A stretch of 18,249 nucleotides of DNA from Bacteroidales bacterium. Its GTDB lineage: Bacteria; Bacteroidota; Bacteroidia; Bacteroidales; UBA932. The position numbers were made by a program, and so were the translations under genes. The stretch is from contig JAFUUB010000084.1 in the NCBI GenBank assembly GCA_017483985.1, positions 1 through 18,249 on the forward strand. The letters run 5' to 3'. Below, one piece after another: positions 8,714 through 17,060 of this stretch (positions are counted from its first letter, which is position 1; each line of letters begins with the position of its first letter). The notes beneath the pieces were generated by a model, which was given only the letters and a program-made list of their open reading frames with translations, ran no database searches and was not told where the DNA came from.

Positions 8714-9739
8714 GTGCCCGAAAGGTTGAAAACACGTAAATTTTTCATTTGGCTACTGACCGCCGCGGTTCTCGCGGTATCCGCTCCCGGCCTCCGCGGC
8801 CAGGGAAGGGTCATCCACCTTTCGGAAGCCGACATCGCCCACGAAGCCGTCACCGAACCCCAGCTCCGCTCGAACCTGGAATTCCTGACAGACAGCCTCT
8901 GCGGCGGCCGAGGGACCGGCACGCCCGGCGCCAATGCCGCCACCTTCTGGCTGGCCGCCCAGTTCCGCAGCCTTGGCCTGCAGGCCCCCGGGAATTCCTA
9001 CATCCGCCACTTCCGCGCCAACGGGAAGACAGGCCGCAATGTCCTCGGCATCCTGCGCGGGTCCAGGCGGCATCCGGACGCCGGCTATGTCATCCTGGCC
9101 GCCAGCTATGACGGCCTTGGCATCCTGGACGGCCGGATGTACCCCGGGGCCGACAGCAACGCCTCCGGCATCACCGCAATGCTGGGCGTCTGCCGGATGA
9201 TCCGCTCCATGCAACGCATCGGCAAGAACTACGGGCGCAATGTCCTGGTGGTCGCCATGGACGGCAAGAATCTCAATCTCAGCGGTTCGCAGGCACTGTG
9301 GAACCTGCTCGAGGACGGCGGCCTGACCGATCCCGAAACCGGCCGGACCATCACCCGGGACCGCATCGCCCTGTTCGTCAACCTCGACCAGCTCGGCAGC
9401 ACCCTCAGTCCCATCCACGCCGGCAAGCCCGACTACCTGCTGATGCTGAGCGGCACTACGGGCACCCCCAACGCCACCCTCGACGCCTGCAACAACCGGT
9501 ACGGGACCGGCCTGGACCTCGGCTACGACTACTACGGCAGCCGCGACTTCACCCGGCTCTTCTACAGCCGCGTCTCCGACCAGCGGCCCTTCGTCGAGCA
9601 CGGCATCCCGGCGGTCATGTTCACCTCCGGCATCACCCTGAACAACAACAAGGTACAAGACACCCTCCAGACCCTTGACCTGGATGTGCTGAAAAGGCGC
9701 ATCTGGTTGATATTCCACTGGATGGAACGCATTATATAA
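8714..9739 (+). CDS. M28-like peptidase homologue with degenerate active site
   Basis: This 341-residue protein has a signal peptide ('FFIWLLTAAVLAVSAPGLRG') and a fold recognisable as family M28: 'LRSNLEFLTDSLCGGRGTGTPG', 'AASYDGLG', 'YPGADSNASGITAMLGVCR', 'NVLVVAMDGKNLNLSGS', 'FVNLDQLGS' and 'SDQRPFVEHGIPAVMF'. Several residues expected in active M28 enzymes are changed. The HxD histidine is Ser131, the catalytic/ligand Glu-Glu pair is Lys185-Asn186, and the C-terminal His of 'HTxxDT' is replaced in 'NNNKVQDT'. Asp133, Asp147 and Asp225 remain. Peptidase activity is therefore unlikely; a binding or scaffolding role is inferred. GTG at 8714 is used here, but a TTG at 8726 would place the signal peptide more conventionally. 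The ABC transporter starts 2 nt after its stop. Confidence 0.85.
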   Translation: MPERLKTRKFFIWLLTAAVLAVSAPGLRGQGRVIHLSEADIAHEAVTEPQLRSNLEFLTDSLCGGRGTGTPGANAATFWLAAQFRSLGLQAPGNSYIRHFRANGKTGRNVLGILRGSRRHPDAGYVILAASYDGLGILDGRMYPGADSNASGITAMLGVCRMIRSMQRIGKNYGRNVLVVAMDGKNLNLSGSQALWNLLEDGGLTDPETGRTITRDRIALFVNLDQLGSTLSPIHAGKPDYLLMLSGTTGTPNATLDACNNRYGTGLDLGYDYYGSRDFTRLFYSRVSDQRPFVEHGIPAVMFTSGITLNNNKVQDTLQTLDLDVLKRRIWLIFHWMERII

Positions 9740-9741
9740 AC

Positions 9742-11586
9742 ATGAAAGCTTTCTGGAAAGTACTTCGGCGGTACGTCACCCCGTATAAAGGCTACCTCGG
9801 CGGTTCCGTGGTATTGAACATCCTGTCCGCGATCTTCAATATCTTCTCTTTCGCCGTCATCATCCCGATGCTCCGGATCCTCTTCCGGATGAACGACAAG
9901 GTTTACGAATTCATTCCCCTCGACTGGCACGCCATGTCCTTCAAGGAGATCGGCGACGCCTGCACCAACAATGCCTACTGGCAGATCCAGGAATGGATGC
10001 AGACCATCGGTCCCGAGAAGACCCTGCTGATCCTGTGCGCCTTCCTCGGCGTGATGACCTTCCTCAAGACCGCCTGCTACTTCGGCTCCTCGGCCGTCAT
10101 GATCCCGATTCGCACCGGCGTGCTGCGGGACATCCGCATGCAGCTTTACAACAAGCTGCTCAGCCTCAACCTGGGCTTCTTCTCCCAGGAGCGCAAAGGC
10201 GACATCATCGCCCGCATGAGCGGCGACGTCAGCGAAGTCGAGAACTCCATCATGAGCGTGCTGGACATGCTGATCAAGAACCCGATCCTGATCATCATCT
10301 ACTTCGCCGTCCTGCTCTTCATCAGCTGGCAGCTGACCCTGTTCACCCTCATCGTCGTTCCGGTGCTGGGCTGGGTCATGGGCGCCATCGGCCGCCAGCT
10401 CAAGAAGAAATCCCTCGCCGCGCAGGAGCTCTGGAGCGATACCATGAGCCAGGTCGAAGAGACCCTCGGCGGCCTGCGGGTCATCAAGGCCTTCGTCGCC
10501 GAGCGCAAGATGTCCTCCCGCTTCGCCGGGATCACCGACGCCCTGCGGAGCAAGACCGCCCGCGTCTCCACCCGCCAGGCCCTCGCCCATCCGGTCAGTG
10601 AATTCCTCGGCACCATCCTGATTGCCATCGTCCTGATCTACGGCGGTACCCTCATCCTCGGGGACAACGCCCCGATCGACGCGCCGACCTTCATCTTCTA
10701 CATGGTCATCCTCTACAGCATCATCAACCCGCTGAAAGACTTCTCCAAAGCCAGCTACAGCATTCCCAAGGGCATGGCTTCCATGGAACGCATCGACCGC
10801 ATCCTGAACGCCCCGAATCCCATCCAGGACCCGGCGCAGCCCGTCGAATGCAAGACATTCGAGAAAGAGATCGTCTTCGACCATGTCTACTTCAGCTACG
10901 AAGACGAAAAGGCGGTCCTGCGCGACATCGACCTGACGGTCCGCAAGGGACAGACCATCGCCATCGTCGGCGAATCCGGCGCCGGGACATCCACCCTCGT
11001 CGACCTCATCCCCCGCTTCTACGACGTCACCGGCGGTGCCATCCGCCTCGACGGCAAGGACCTGCGGGACCTGCGCATGGCCGACCTCCGCGCCCTCACC
11101 GGCTATGTCAACCAGGAGCCGATCCTGTTCAACGACACCATCTTCAACAACATCGCCTTCGGCGTCGAAGGGGCCACGATGGAACAGGTCATCGAAGCTG
11201 CCAAGATCGCCAACGCCCATGACTTCATCATGGAAAAGGAGGAAGGCTACCAGACCAACATCGGCGACCGTGGCATGAAACTCTCCGGCGGCCAGCGCCA
11301 GCGCATCTCCATCGCCCGGGCCATCCTGAAGAACCCGCCGATCCTGATCCTCGACGAAGCCACCGCTTCGCTTGACACCGAATCCGAACGTCTCGTACAG
11401 GAGGCCCTCGACCGGCTCATGGCCACCCGCACCACCATCGCCATCGCCCACCGGCTCTCCACCATCAAGAACTCCGACGAAATCCTCGTCATGCACGAAG
11501 GGCGCATCGTCGAGCGCGGACGCCACGACGACCTGATCGCCATGGGCGGTTACTACAAGAAACTCAACGACATGCAGAGCCTATGA
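9742..11586 (+). CDS. MsbA-like ABC exporter, Walker A lysine replaced by Thr
   Basis: This is a 614-residue half-transporter of the type IV (MsbA/LmrA) class, with six membrane helices over residues ~15-330 and an ATPase domain from ~370. The Q-loop Gln458, signature LSGGQ (514-518), Walker B 'ILILDEATASLD' with Asp538/Glu539, and H-loop His570 are all intact. Walker A reads GESGAGTST (410-418): the phosphate-binding lysine is Thr416, codon ACA at 10987-10989, one base from AAA. ACA is also an uncommon Thr codon in this ACC-rich gene. Family members move lipids or lipid-linked compounds from the inner leaflet. With the lysine missing, ATP hydrolysis should be strongly impaired unless the base is an error. 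The start lies 2 nt after the M28-like gene; the stop overlaps the next start (ATGA). Confidence 0.93.
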   Translation: MKAFWKVLRRYVTPYKGYLGGSVVLNILSAIFNIFSFAVIIPMLRILFRMNDKVYEFIPLDWHAMSFKEIGDACTNNAYWQIQEWMQTIGPEKTLLILCAFLGVMTFLKTACYFGSSAVMIPIRTGVLRDIRMQLYNKLLSLNLGFFSQERKGDIIARMSGDVSEVENSIMSVLDMLIKNPILIIIYFAVLLFISWQLTLFTLIVVPVLGWVMGAIGRQLKKKSLAAQELWSDTMSQVEETLGGLRVIKAFVAERKMSSRFAGITDALRSKTARVSTRQALAHPVSEFLGTILIAIVLIYGGTLILGDNAPIDAPTFIFYMVILYSIINPLKDFSKASYSIPKGMASMERIDRILNAPNPIQDPAQPVECKTFEKEIVFDHVYFSYEDEKAVLRDIDLTVRKGQTIAIVGESGAGTSTLVDLIPRFYDVTGGAIRLDGKDLRDLRMADLRALTGYVNQEPILFNDTIFNNIAFGVEGATMEQVIEAAKIANAHDFIMEKEEGYQTNIGDRGMKLSGGQRQRISIARAILKNPPILILDEATASLDTESERLVQEALDRLMATRTTIAIAHRLSTIKNSDEILVMHEGRIVERGRHDDLIAMGGYYKKLNDMQSL

Positions 11587-12221
11587 GAACCCTGGACGTA
11601 CCCTATGTCGAAGGCCTGGCGGAGATGGATGACGCCGCCTTCGCCCTCGCGCTCGAAGAAAACGGCGCCCGCTTTTTCATCGACCAGGTCGACTGGCCGG
11701 ATGCCTGGCCCTACTGCCCGGCGACCAGCGGGACCATCGCCCACTGCGATGACGGCCTGGCCATCCACTTCCACGTCCGCGGGCTCGACCTGCGGGCGCA
11801 GAACCTGTCCGACAACGGCCGGCAGTGGGAAGACAGCTGCTGCGAATTCTTCGTCGCCGGTCCCGCCGGCTACTACAACTTTGAAATCAACTGCATCGGG
11901 AAGATCCTCGGTGCCATGGGGCCGGAGCGGGAAGGACGCACCCGGCAGGATCCCAAGGCGCTGGAACGCATCCGCCGGATCACTTCCCTGCCCGTCGCGC
12001 CGGTCGACCGCAGCGGCGAGATCTGTACCTGGGACGTCGCCGTCCTGATCCCCTTCGACCTGTTCGGGGCCGTTCCCAACACGGTCAGCCTCCGTGCCAA
12101 TTTCTATAAATGCGGGGACCTGACGGCCCACCCGCACTTCGTCAGCTGGGCCCCCATCGACAGCCCGAAACCCGATTTCCACCGACCGGATTCCTTCGGC
12201 GAATTGATCCTCCTGCCATGA
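11583..12221 (+). CDS. CBM9-like domain protein without signal peptide
   Basis: This 212-residue protein matches the CBM9-like (DUF1083-type) beta-sandwich fold found as stand-alone proteins in Bacteroidetes. Diagnostic segments are 'GLAIHFHVRGLDLRAQNLSDNGRQWEDSCCEFFV', 'YYNFEINCIGKILGAMGPERE', 'TWDVAVLIPFDLFG', 'LRANFYKCGD' and 'HFVSWAPIDSPKPDFHRPDSFGELIL'. No signal peptide or membrane segment is visible, so it is probably cytoplasmic, which is odd for a carbohydrate-binding fold. Ligand and role are unknown. The ATG overlaps the ABC transporter stop by 4 nt and its TGA overlaps the VanZ-like start, so translation of three genes looks coupled. Confidence 0.82.
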   Translation: MRTLDVPYVEGLAEMDDAAFALALEENGARFFIDQVDWPDAWPYCPATSGTIAHCDDGLAIHFHVRGLDLRAQNLSDNGRQWEDSCCEFFVAGPAGYYNFEINCIGKILGAMGPEREGRTRQDPKALERIRRITSLPVAPVDRSGEICTWDVAVLIPFDLFGAVPNTVSLRANFYKCGDLTAHPHFVSWAPIDSPKPDFHRPDSFGELILLP

Positions 12222-12616
12222 CGAGAAGATGGATATTCCGGATCTTGCTGGTCCTCTACCTGTGCATCGTGGCCTGGCTCTGCTTCGGCCACTTCGGCAG
12301 TATGCCCCATGTCAAGATGAGCTACTGGGGCATCCCGACCGACAAGATCGTCCACTTCCTGATGTTCTTCCCCTTCCCGCTGCTGGCCTTCGGCGGTTTC
12401 GACAAGTATACCACGAAGCCCTGGCACTCCTTCCTGTTCGTCGCCATCCTTTTCGGCATCGGCTGCCTGTTTGCCGGAGCGACCGAAATCGGCCAGAGCT
12501 ATACGAAATACCGGAGCGGGGATCCCAAGGATTTCCAGGCCGACGAACTGGCGCTCGGCATCAGCTGCCTGATCGTCCTGGTCATCGACCTCGCCAAACA
12601 ACTCAAGAAAAAATAG
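12218..12616 (+). CDS. VanZ-like membrane protein
   Basis: This small integral membrane protein of 132 residues has about four hydrophobic helices and the VanZ-family landmarks: 'TDKIVHFLMFFPFPLLAF' (the DKxxHF motif, residues ~41-58), 'GATEIGQSY' and 'FQADELALGISC', where many relatives have 'D..AN..G'. VanZ itself lowers teicoplanin sensitivity; most homologues have no known role. The ATG at 12218 overlaps the previous stop; in-frame codons run further upstream but only into the overlapping CBM9-like gene. The next gene begins 5 nt after the stop. Confidence 0.85.
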   Translation: MTRRWIFRILLVLYLCIVAWLCFGHFGSMPHVKMSYWGIPTDKIVHFLMFFPFPLLAFGGFDKYTTKPWHSFLFVAILFGIGCLFAGATEIGQSYTKYRSGDPKDFQADELALGISCLIVLVIDLAKQLKKK

Positions 12617-12621
12617 CCCCC

Positions 12622-15600
12622 ATGCGCCGCCTCACCGTCCTCCTGTCCGCCCTGGTCCTCTGCCTGGCCGCTTCCGCCCAGACCCGTCCGGTGCGGGAAT
12701 TCCGTACGACCCTCGACTCGGTCGACGTCCACATCCAGAAGCGCACGACGGTGGCTTCCAAGCTGCGGCTCCGCTCCGTCTCCCAGGCCGGCGACCGGCT
12801 GGACTTCCGGTTCACGGAATCCCTCAGCGACATCCCCTGGCGGCCCAAAGACGTCGTGTGGCTCCGCCGCACGATCGAGGAGTTCCTCCCCGACAAATAC
12901 AAGGACTGCACGGTCGGCAACCTGTACGCCAAGAATCTTCCCATCGAAGAAATCGCCATGCCCGAAGTCCACTCGGACGGACGGCCGCATGAATCGGCAT
13001 TTCGGGTCATGGACCGCAAAGGCGCCGTTCTGGTCCGGGAAGAAGGCGGGCAGACCTTCCCCAAAGGATTGAGCGGCAGGCACATCGCCGTCTGGCAGAG
13101 CCATGGCAGGTATTATGAGGAGAAGACCCGTCGCTGGGAATGGCAGCGGGCCCAGAACTTCATGACCGTCGAGGACATGTACACCCAGACCTATGTCCTC
13201 CCCTTCCTGATCCCGATGCTGGAGAATGCCGGCGCCGTGGTCCTGACGCCCCGCGAGCGGGACACCCAGCCCCGCGAATTCGTGGCGGACAACGATCCGG
13301 CCTTTGACGGCCCCCGCGACGGGATGATCCGCCAGAAGGGAAACTATGCCGAATCCGGCACCTGGAGCGATGCCGGGCAAGGCTTCGCCGATCCCAAGGC
13401 GGTCTATACCCGCAGCGACAATCCGTTCCGCATGGGTACCGCCCGCCAGTCCCGCTGCGACCGGGACGGCAACAGCGAAGCCCGCTGGACCGCCGTTTTC
13501 CCGGAGCGGGGTTCCTACGCCGTGTATGTCTCCTATAAGACCCTGGGAAACAGCGCCTCCCAGGCCCACTACACCGTCCACCACCTGGGAGGGACGACCC
13601 GCCTGGCCGTCAACCAGCGCATGGGCGGCGGGACCTGGATCTACCTGGGAACCTATGAATTTGAAGGAGAAGGCATCGTCAGCCTGAGCAACCGGGGTGA
13701 AGCCGGGACCGTCGTTACGGCGGACGCCGTCCGCTTCGGCGGCGGCATGGGCAAGATCGCCCGCGGAAATGCCGATGAACCCGTTGACAGCTGGACCACT
13801 TCCGGCATGCCGGCCTACATGGAGGGCGCCCTGTATTCCATGCAATGGGCCGGGGTGGACTCCACCATCCTGACCAAGCATCCGGACGACTATACCAATG
13901 ACTTCGCCGACCGCGGCCCGTGGGTGGGCTGGCTCTCCGGCGGATCGCGCGCCAATCCGAAAGAAGAAGGAAAGGGCATTCCCTTCGACCTGTCCCTGGC
14001 CTTCCACTCCGATGCCGGCGTGACCCCCAACGACTCCATCGTCGGCACCCTGGCCATCTATACCCTCCTGGCCGACGTAAAACAGAAACTCCCCGATAAC
14101 GAAGACCGCCTGTCATGCCGCCTGCTGGCCGACTATGTCCAGACCCAGGTGGTCCGGGACATCCGGACCGGTTTCGAACCCGAATGGACACGGCGCTCCA
14201 TCTGGGACCGTTCCTACAGCGAATCCCGCACCCCGCCCGTCCCGGCCATGATCCTCGAACTGCTGGCCCACCAGAATTTCGCAGACATGAAGTACGGCCA
14301 CGACCCGGCCTTCCGCTTTACGGTCTGCCGCGCCGTCTACAAAGGGATGCTCAAGTTCCTGAGCGACCGGTACGGATGCAACTATGCCGTCCAGCCCCTC
14401 CCCGTCAGGGAGTTCAGCGCCACCTTTGGCGATGCCTACCGCCTGAAACTCAGCTGGAAGCCTACGGAAGACCCGCTCGAGAAGACCGCGGCGCCCAAAG
14501 GCTATATCCTGCAGACCCGCATCGACGGCGGCGCCTTTGACAGCGGCGTCCTGCTCACCGACACCCGGGAAGAAGACGGATACATCACCGTCGACCGGGT
14601 CCTGGACCCCGACCGGCTCTACAGCTTCCGGATCATCGCCTGGAATGACGGCGGCCGGAGCTTCCCCTCCGAAATCCTCAGCGCCGGCGTCCCGTCCGTC
14701 AGCCAGTCCGGAGAAACGGTCCTGGTGGTCAACAACTTCACCCGCGTTTCCGGTCCGACCTGGTTCGACACCCCGCTGTATGCCGGCTTCGACCTGACCC
14801 TCGACGGTGGCGTACCGATGGGCCGGGATATCGGCTACATCGGCGAACAATACCAGTTCCGTCGCGAACTCCCCTGGATGGACGACGACAATCCGGGATT
14901 CGGCGGTTCCTACGGCACCGAAGCCGGACGGAAGACCGCCGGCAATACCTTCGACTGGCCGGCCATCCATGGCAAAGGCCTCCTGGCTGCGGGCTATGCT
15001 TTCTGCTCCATGGGAGCGGATGCCTTCGCCGCCCGCACCTTCCCGGGCATCTGGGCCGTCGACCTGGTCTGCGGCAAGCAGGTCAGCGTGCCTTCCGGCC
15101 GCCCCGGTGCCGCTCCGGACCGTTACCAGGTCTTCCCGGAGGGGCTCCAGCAGGCCCTGCGGCGGTTCACCGCCGCAGGCGGCCATGTCCTGGCCTCCGG
15201 CGCCCACATCGGCACCGACCTGTGGGACCGCGTCTACCCGACCGTGGACTCCACCTACCAGGCCGGCGCCCGCCGCTTCGCCCAGGAGGTCCTGGGCTAT
15301 CAATGGCTCACCAACTACGCTTCCCGGACCGGGCAGGTCTGGAACATGAAGAGCCCCCGGATGGACGTTTCCGGCATCCCTGCGATGGAATTCCACCACG
15401 TCCGCAATGAAAAGGCCTACGCCGTAGAGACCCCGGACGGCATCATCCCGGCCTCCGACCAGGGCTCGACCATCCTCCGCTACCGTGACACCAACATCTC
15501 CGCCGGCATCTGCCACGACGGGGAAGGCTACCGCACCATCGTGCTGGGCTTCCCCATCGAGGCCCTGACCCGCGAAGAAGACATACAAAACATCTTGACC

Positions 15601-15654
15601 ACATCCATGGAATTCTTCCGGACAAAACCGGAAGAGCCGGACGCTAAACGCTAA
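12622..15654 (+). CDS. Secreted Amidase_3-like protein with inserted golvesin domain and Fn3
   Basis: This 1010-residue protein has a signal peptide (MRRLTVLLSALVLCLAASA). Its relatives are labelled 'xanthan lyase' or golvesin C-terminal-like domain proteins. The N-terminal half reads as an N-acetylmuramoyl-L-alanine amidase (Amidase_3). 'HIAVWQSHG' has His161; 'TVEDMYTQTYVLPFLIPMLENAGAVVLTPRERD' has Glu184; 'LSLAFHSDAG' has His462; 'VPAMILELLAHQNFADM' has Glu546. These correspond to the three zinc ligands and the catalytic glutamate. Between Glu184 and His462 sits a golvesin-type beta domain (about 230-375, 'YAVYVSYKTLGNSASQAHYTVHH'). A Fn3 domain (~593-692) and a C-terminal alpha/beta region follow. 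Action on peptidoglycan or a related glycopeptide is inferred. An upstream in-frame extension is rejected because it overlaps the VanZ-like gene and lacks a signal. Confidence 0.85.
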   Translation: MRRLTVLLSALVLCLAASAQTRPVREFRTTLDSVDVHIQKRTTVASKLRLRSVSQAGDRLDFRFTESLSDIPWRPKDVVWLRRTIEEFLPDKYKDCTVGNLYAKNLPIEEIAMPEVHSDGRPHESAFRVMDRKGAVLVREEGGQTFPKGLSGRHIAVWQSHGRYYEEKTRRWEWQRAQNFMTVEDMYTQTYVLPFLIPMLENAGAVVLTPRERDTQPREFVADNDPAFDGPRDGMIRQKGNYAESGTWSDAGQGFADPKAVYTRSDNPFRMGTARQSRCDRDGNSEARWTAVFPERGSYAVYVSYKTLGNSASQAHYTVHHLGGTTRLAVNQRMGGGTWIYLGTYEFEGEGIVSLSNRGEAGTVVTADAVRFGGGMGKIARGNADEPVDSWTTSGMPAYMEGALYSMQWAGVDSTILTKHPDDYTNDFADRGPWVGWLSGGSRANPKEEGKGIPFDLSLAFHSDAGVTPNDSIVGTLAIYTLLADVKQKLPDNEDRLSCRLLADYVQTQVVRDIRTGFEPEWTRRSIWDRSYSESRTPPVPAMILELLAHQNFADMKYGHDPAFRFTVCRAVYKGMLKFLSDRYGCNYAVQPLPVREFSATFGDAYRLKLSWKPTEDPLEKTAAPKGYILQTRIDGGAFDSGVLLTDTREEDGYITVDRVLDPDRLYSFRIIAWNDGGRSFPSEILSAGVPSVSQSGETVLVVNNFTRVSGPTWFDTPLYAGFDLTLDGGVPMGRDIGYIGEQYQFRRELPWMDDDNPGFGGSYGTEAGRKTAGNTFDWPAIHGKGLLAAGYAFCSMGADAFAARTFPGIWAVDLVCGKQVSVPSGRPGAAPDRYQVFPEGLQQALRRFTAAGGHVLASGAHIGTDLWDRVYPTVDSTYQAGARRFAQEVLGYQWLTNYASRTGQVWNMKSPRMDVSGIPAMEFHHVRNEKAYAVETPDGIIPASDQGSTILRYRDTNISAGICHDGEGYRTIVLGFPIEALTREEDIQNILTTSMEFFRTKPEEPDAKR

Positions 15655-15658
15655 CACT

Positions 15659-17002
15659 ATGACTGACAGACAAGCAGAAATCATCGGGCTGATCCGCAAG
15701 GAAGTCAAGCCCGCCCTCGGCTGTACCGAACCGATCGCCGTTGCCCTGGCAGTGGCCAAAGCCGTGGAAATCATTGCAGAAAACTGTTCCGGCTGCGCGG
15801 AATGTCCCCTGTGGCGGCAGACCGCGGACTTCAGCATCCAGGTTGCCGTCAGCGGCAACATCCTCAAGAACGGCATGGGCGTAGGCATTCCCGGAACGGG
15901 CATGGTCGGATTGCCCATCGCAGCCGCCCTCGGCGCCGTCTGCGGCGATCCGTCCCGCGGACTTGAGGTCTTGGAAGGCCTCAATGAAGGGGCCGTCCGC
16001 CGCGCCAAGGAACTCGTCGCTGCCAAGAAGGTAACCATCTCGCTGGCAGACACTTCGCGCCTTCTGTACGTCAAGGCGACCGTCTCCCTCGGGCATGGGG
16101 TGCAAGCCAGCGCCGAAGTCAACCCGCACGCCTCCGCCGTCATCGAGGACGACCATGACAAGATCGTCGAAACCTCCTTCGCCGACAAGATCCTGATGAG
16201 TTCCGAAGCCGCAGCCGCCACCCAGGACCGCACGACGAGGGACTATGGCCTCACAGTCCGCGAGATCTATGATTTCGCCTGCACGGCTGATTTTGAAGAT
16301 ATCAAGTTTATCCTGGAAGACCGGACTTTGAACCTGGCCCTGGCCGAAGAAGGCCTGCGCGGCGACTACGGCCTGAAGGTCGGCAAGGCCATCCGGGAGA
16401 ACCAGTCGGAAGTTTTCGGGGACGATTACATGAGCTACGCCATGGGTATGACGGCCGCCGCCTCGGATGCCCGCATGGCCGGCTGCACCCTCCCCGCCAT
16501 GAGCAACAGCGGCAGCGGCAACCAGGGTATCACCGTAAGCATGCCCGTCATCGCCTATGCGCTCAAATACGGGATCGACGATGAGCGGCTCGCCCGCGCC
16601 CTGATTCTCAGCAACCTGGTGGCCATCCACATCAAAGGCTATCTCGGAAAGCTCTCTGCCCTGTGCGGCTGCGTCATCGCCTCGACCGGATCGGCCTGCG
16701 GACTCGTCTACCTGCAGGGCGGCACCTATGAGCAGGTCTGCGCCGCCATCAAGAACATGATCGGCAACATCACCGGAATGGTCTGCGACGGCGCCAAGGT
16801 GGGCTGCGCCATGAAAGTCGCCTCCGGCGTCTCCAGCGCCATCCAGTCCGCCGTCCTCGCCTTGCGGGGCACCTGCGTGAGCGAGACCGACGGCATCATT
16901 GAGAACGACATCGAAAAGACCATCCGCAACCTCGGCGAAATCGGCTCCAAAGGCATGCAGACGACCGACCGGATGATCCTGGACATCATGCTGTGTAAGT
17001 AG
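15659..17002 (+). CDS. L-cysteine desulfidase / UPF0597 (CdsB/CyuA/YhaM) family
   Basis: This 447-residue cytoplasmic enzyme is related to the L-serine dehydratase alpha fold. Conserved stretches include 'KPALGCTEPIAVALA' (Cys22), 'NGMGVGIPGTGMVGLPIAAALG', 'PAMSNSGSGNQGITVSMPV', 'LCGCVIASTGSACG' (Cys336) and 'GMVCDGAKVGCAMKV' (Cys376, Cys383). The spacing of Cys22, Cys336, Cys376 and Cys383 matches the four cysteines described for the [4Fe-4S] cluster of the methanogen enzyme, so an active cysteine desulfidase (cysteine to pyruvate, ammonia and sulfide) is plausible. Serine deamination is the alternative. It starts 4 nt after the golvesin gene and is the last gene before a strong terminator, so it shares the operon although its role seems unrelated to the envelope genes. 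Confidence 0.92.
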   Translation: MTDRQAEIIGLIRKEVKPALGCTEPIAVALAVAKAVEIIAENCSGCAECPLWRQTADFSIQVAVSGNILKNGMGVGIPGTGMVGLPIAAALGAVCGDPSRGLEVLEGLNEGAVRRAKELVAAKKVTISLADTSRLLYVKATVSLGHGVQASAEVNPHASAVIEDDHDKIVETSFADKILMSSEAAAATQDRTTRDYGLTVREIYDFACTADFEDIKFILEDRTLNLALAEEGLRGDYGLKVGKAIRENQSEVFGDDYMSYAMGMTAAASDARMAGCTLPAMSNSGSGNQGITVSMPVIAYALKYGIDDERLARALILSNLVAIHIKGYLGKLSALCGCVIASTGSACGLVYLQGGTYEQVCAAIKNMIGNITGMVCDGAKVGCAMKVASGVSSAIQSAVLALRGTCVSETDGIIENDIEKTIRNLGEIGSKGMQTTDRMILDIMLCK

Positions 17003-17022
17003 GCTTTCCCACAGCCATTTAC

Positions 17023-17057
17023 AAAGAAGAGGTCTCGCTTGGCGGGACCTCTTCTTT
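17023..17057. terminator. Bidirectional intrinsic terminator
   Basis: A 16-bp hairpin (17023-17038 with 17042-17057, one G-T pair, TTG loop) begins with an A-run and ends with a T-run. It lies between the cysteine desulfidase stop and the convergent GH31 stop, so it can end transcription from both sides. Confidence 0.88.
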
Positions 17058-17060
17058 CGA

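Noticed and set aside
12110..12617. Upstream in-frame extensions of the VanZ-like and golvesin genes.
   Set aside because: Both extensions run into the preceding gene. The internal ATGs at 12218 and 12622 fit stop-start coupling and begin with a membrane helix and a signal peptide respectively.
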